A stretch of DNA of 6,155 nt from the NCBI GenBank assembly GCA_031273405.1, contig JAISRW010000171.1, forward strand, positions 1 to 6,155. Reading direction: 5' to 3'. The notes beneath the pieces were generated by a model that worked only from the letters and a program-made list of their open reading frames with translations, made no database searches and was not told the DNA's origin. This document shows positions 4,426 to 6,155 of this stretch, one piece after another. The translations under genes and the position numbers were made by a program. This DNA comes from Treponema sp. GTDB taxonomy: Bacteria; Spirochaetota; Spirochaetia; Treponematales; Breznakiellaceae. Numbering within the stretch: position 1 is the first letter of the stretch; every line of letters begins with the position of its first letter.

Positions 4426-5832
4426 TCACGACAAACTGTTTGGATGCGGTGTATCCGGGGTGACAACATGAACCCCGATATACCGGGCCGCTTCGGCGAT
4501 AACTTCGGTATATTTACCGTATATACCGGCAACATGATGAATGAAAGGGCCGAACATGAGCTGCTCTTCCCAGTTTTTCCAGTTATCAACTTCAATCCAT
4601 ACCCAAGTGCCGGTAGTCTCGGGTCCGGAGGCGGTTTTTGCTTCGCCGATAAACATATAATATTCGCCATGGAGTTCATCCATACGGACCAGGGTAATAT
4701 CTCCCTGCTTCATCTCGAACCATGCTTCATAAAAACCTTTATAGTTTTTTCGGAAGGCCGGTTTTCTTGCCTTCGACGCCAATGACCAGGCAAAGGGACC
4801 GCCGTGCCAGATAAGTTCCGCGTTATTATTTTCAGGATGCCGGTAGGTCCAGTCAGCCAGGAATTCAGTATCCTTACCAAAAGAAGCGGCGGTGCAGATC
4901 AATTGCGAAACAGCTCCCCAGACATCGGTCTCGCAGGCTGTCGGAAATCCGCGATCGGAAAGTTCACCCTGAATCGTACAGGCGGAACCGTTCATTTCCA
5001 GGGCCATCCTGACGCCGTTACAGTCAAAAGCGCCGGCCCAGCATAGATGTTGTTTCATCAGTTGTTCAATCGCGAGGGTTCCGGCGCAGACTTTCCTGAT
5101 ATAATCATCCTCCGTACCGGTGCTGTCGAATCTTGATTTAAAATCCTGGCAATAGGCGGTAAATTCCTCGTCTTCTTGTTTGAGGATTTCAAAGGTACGG
5201 GTTTTGATATCCCCAAGGGTGATTGGCTTCACCGTGATATTTAATTTTTCAATTAACATCTGCTGATTATGGATAACACTGTAGAAATCTTTGGGACGGT
5301 CGCCGATCTCCGCAATGTTGGCGTTACGCAGACTTTTAAGAATAAAAGCCACCCGGACGAATTTTTCAAAGCCCCGCACAAAATCGGGACTGTCCGCTTC
5401 GCAGTTCCAGATATAACTAAAAGTTACCCCGTAGTTAAGCAGCACCTTGGTGGCGGCAAAAAGGCCGCATTGGGTTTCCTTTTCCCGTTTTGCGAAGGTA
5501 CTTACCTTGTCCCTGGTACCCCAGATCAATGTCGGCAGTTTAAATTGTTTTGCCACTCCCGCCACAACTTCTTCACAGCCGAAATCGCAAAAAGGGGAAA
5601 AAAGAGCGTCCACACCGGCGGCCTTGAATTTTTTTACCACCTTCTCAATATCATCCTGAAAAGCGCCCATGCCCTGATCGCAGATATCCTCCACATCCAC
5701 AAACCGGACATATTGGGGAAGCTGCTTTTTGATAATGGGAATAATAATATCGTATTCTTCCCTGGCGGTTTCAATTTTAAAAACCGGCCTCCTGGTGGGC
5801 ATGAGACCGATGGTAACGGCGTCTTGATACAT
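4426..5832 (-). CDS. L-fucose/L-arabinose isomerase-like protein
   Basis: A 468-residue member of the fucose-isomerase-like family, whose characterised relatives interconvert aldoses and ketoses with a divalent metal. The N-terminus shows an alternating alpha/beta pattern (VTIGLMPTRR, then AAGVDALFSPFCDFGCEE at 71-88, and LPTLIWGTRD at 99-108). The C-terminal catalytic part has ACETDVWGAVSQ (299-310), FLADW (324-328) and IWHGGPF (341-347), with E301, D327 and H343 as candidate metal ligands. IHHVAGIYG (431-439) resembles the family's C-terminal histidine region. ATG 5832 is preceded by AAGGGGG at a 7-base distance. The gene lies between an aldolase-like 3' end upstream and transketolase downstream, suggesting a pentose or deoxyhexose pathway. 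The family is likely correct; substrate and even isomerase activity are inferred, because distant members are uncharacterised. Confidence 0.82.
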   Translation of the reverse strand: MYQDAVTIGLMPTRRPVFKIETAREEYDIIIPIIKKQLPQYVRFVDVEDICDQGMGAFQDDIEKVVKKFKAAGVDALFSPFCDFGCEEVVAGVAKQFKLPTLIWGTRDKVSTFAKREKETQCGLFAATKVLLNYGVTFSYIWNCEADSPDFVRGFEKFVRVAFILKSLRNANIAEIGDRPKDFYSVIHNQQMLIEKLNITVKPITLGDIKTRTFEILKQEDEEFTAYCQDFKSRFDSTGTEDDYIRKVCAGTLAIEQLMKQHLCWAGAFDCNGVRMALEMNGSACTIQGELSDRGFPTACETDVWGAVSQLICTAASFGKDTEFLADWTYRHPENNNAELIWHGGPFAWSLASKARKPAFRKNYKGFYEAWFEMKQGDITLVRMDELHGEYYMFIGEAKTASGPETTGTWVWIEVDNWKNWEEQLMFGPFIHHVAGIYGKYTEVIAEAARYIGVHVVTPDTPHPNSLS

Positions 5833-5860
5833 TTTTAAACCCCCTTAGCGGATGATAAGA

Positions 5861-6072
5861 AAATCGCCGTAACTACTCAGGTATATACGATATTTCATAT
5901 ATTTTTCTTGTTCTCAAGTGCTTGGGGACCCACAGGGTCCCTCACAAAGGGGCTCCGTCCCTTTCGCTCCAATCGGCTCCATTTCGGGGCTAAAAGCCCC
6001 TTCATTCCGCCGATTGCGCCACGGTAGTGGCGGCGCTATCCCCGCATTAGTCCTGAGTAGTTACAAATCGCC
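5861..6072. mobile_element. IS66-like MITE (196 bp, 5869-6064) with 8-bp target duplication
   Basis: Perfect 13-bp inverted ends GTAACTACTCAGG (5869-5881) and CCTGAGTAGTTAC (6052-6064) are flanked by exact direct repeats AAATCGCC (5861-5868 and 6065-6072). Ends beginning GTAA with an 8-bp duplication are the known IS66-family signature. No transposase is present, so the element is non-autonomous. Its interior is a row of hairpins: GGGACCC-ACA-GGGTCCC (5925-5941), AAAGGG/CCCTTT (5946-5964), AATCGGC/GCCGATT (5971-6015) enclosing GGGGC-TAAAA-GCCCC (5986-6000), and CGCCAC-GGTA-GTGGCG (6017-6032). An AT-rich stretch (5881-5908) faces the isomerase-like gene. The insertion separates two same-strand genes that were 36 bp apart. 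Confidence 0.88.
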
Positions 6073-6155
6073 TCAATTTGTTTTTATACCGGCAAACAAT
6101 TCCATGTGTTCACGGACAACATCACGGACAACCTTTGTCAGGTCCTTGGTGTAAT
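6073..6155 (-). CDS. C-terminal end of an upstream gene, possibly class II sugar-phosphate aldolase
   Basis: The last 26 codons are visible, ending KVVRDVVREHMELFAGIKTN and TGA at 6075-6073; the rest lies beyond the window. The pattern VV-(R/K)-(D/E)-VV-(R/K)-E-x-M-x-LF-x-G near the terminus resembles the final helix of class II fructose- or tagatose-bisphosphate aldolases, and an aldolase would fit beside an isomerase and a transketolase. The fragment is too short to be sure. An 11-bp direct repeat (6110-6120 and 6122-6132) encodes the doubled VVR-acidic unit. The stop codon abuts the right target duplication of the IS66-like element, so the protein end appears unaltered by that insertion. 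Confidence 0.6.
   Translation of the reverse strand, partial: YTKDLTKVVRDVVREHMELFAGIKTN

Noticed and set aside
5269..5838. 189-codon plus-strand frame opposite the isomerase-like gene
   Set aside because: It is antisense to conserved family motifs, with no ribosome site and no recognised domain.
6110..6132. Link between the coding 11-bp repeat (TCACGGACAAC) and the GGTCCGTG tandem at 343-360
   Set aside because: Only about 8 bases are shared, one set lies in coding sequence where the doubled residues fit the protein helix, and similarity of this length is weak.

Overview
The window is about 6.2 kb of moderately GC-rich bacterial DNA with ordinary Shine-Dalgarno sequences. It holds two short gene groups separated by small, hairpin-rich repeats and remnants of mobile elements. 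Moderate GC, many palindromic repeats and sugar-catabolic genes would fit a gut-type treponeme, but no marker gene here proves the taxon, so that is only an impression.

Left edge (1-560): the 3' part of an IS630-family transposase gene that has decayed by frameshift, internal deletion and loss of its C-terminus. It is followed by two related nested palindromes in opposite orientation (379-453 and 479-527). The second touches a plausible promoter for the next gene.

Left gene pair (+ strand, 560-2058): a YtrA-type GntR repressor, then a stomatin/slipin-type SPFH membrane protein. A clear rho-independent terminator lies between them, only 24 bases before the slipin start codon, so read-through or attenuation may set slipin expression.

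Convergent gap (2059-2303): an approximately 156-bp element bounded by CTAG and imperfect inverted ends, packed with small hairpins. It lies just after an orphan Shine-Dalgarno sequence.

Right gene group (- strand, read from 6155 down to 2304): the last 26 codons of an upstream gene (perhaps a class II aldolase), an L-fucose-isomerase-like protein, and a full-length transketolase whose halves resemble the split, two-subunit type. Together they suggest isomerisation of an aldose to a ketose and two-carbon transfer in sugar catabolism; the substrate cannot be read from the sequence.

The clearest unusual object is a 196-bp non-autonomous element (5869-6064) in this gene group. It has perfect 13-bp terminal inverted repeats starting GTAA and a perfect 8-bp target duplication AAATCGCC, which is the IS66-family signature. 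It landed directly behind a stop codon and widened a 36-bp gap to 240 bp. A 15-bp palindrome, CGAACC-N3-GGTTCG, recurs in three unrelated contexts within 2 kb and looks like a separate small mobile or amplified hairpin unit.
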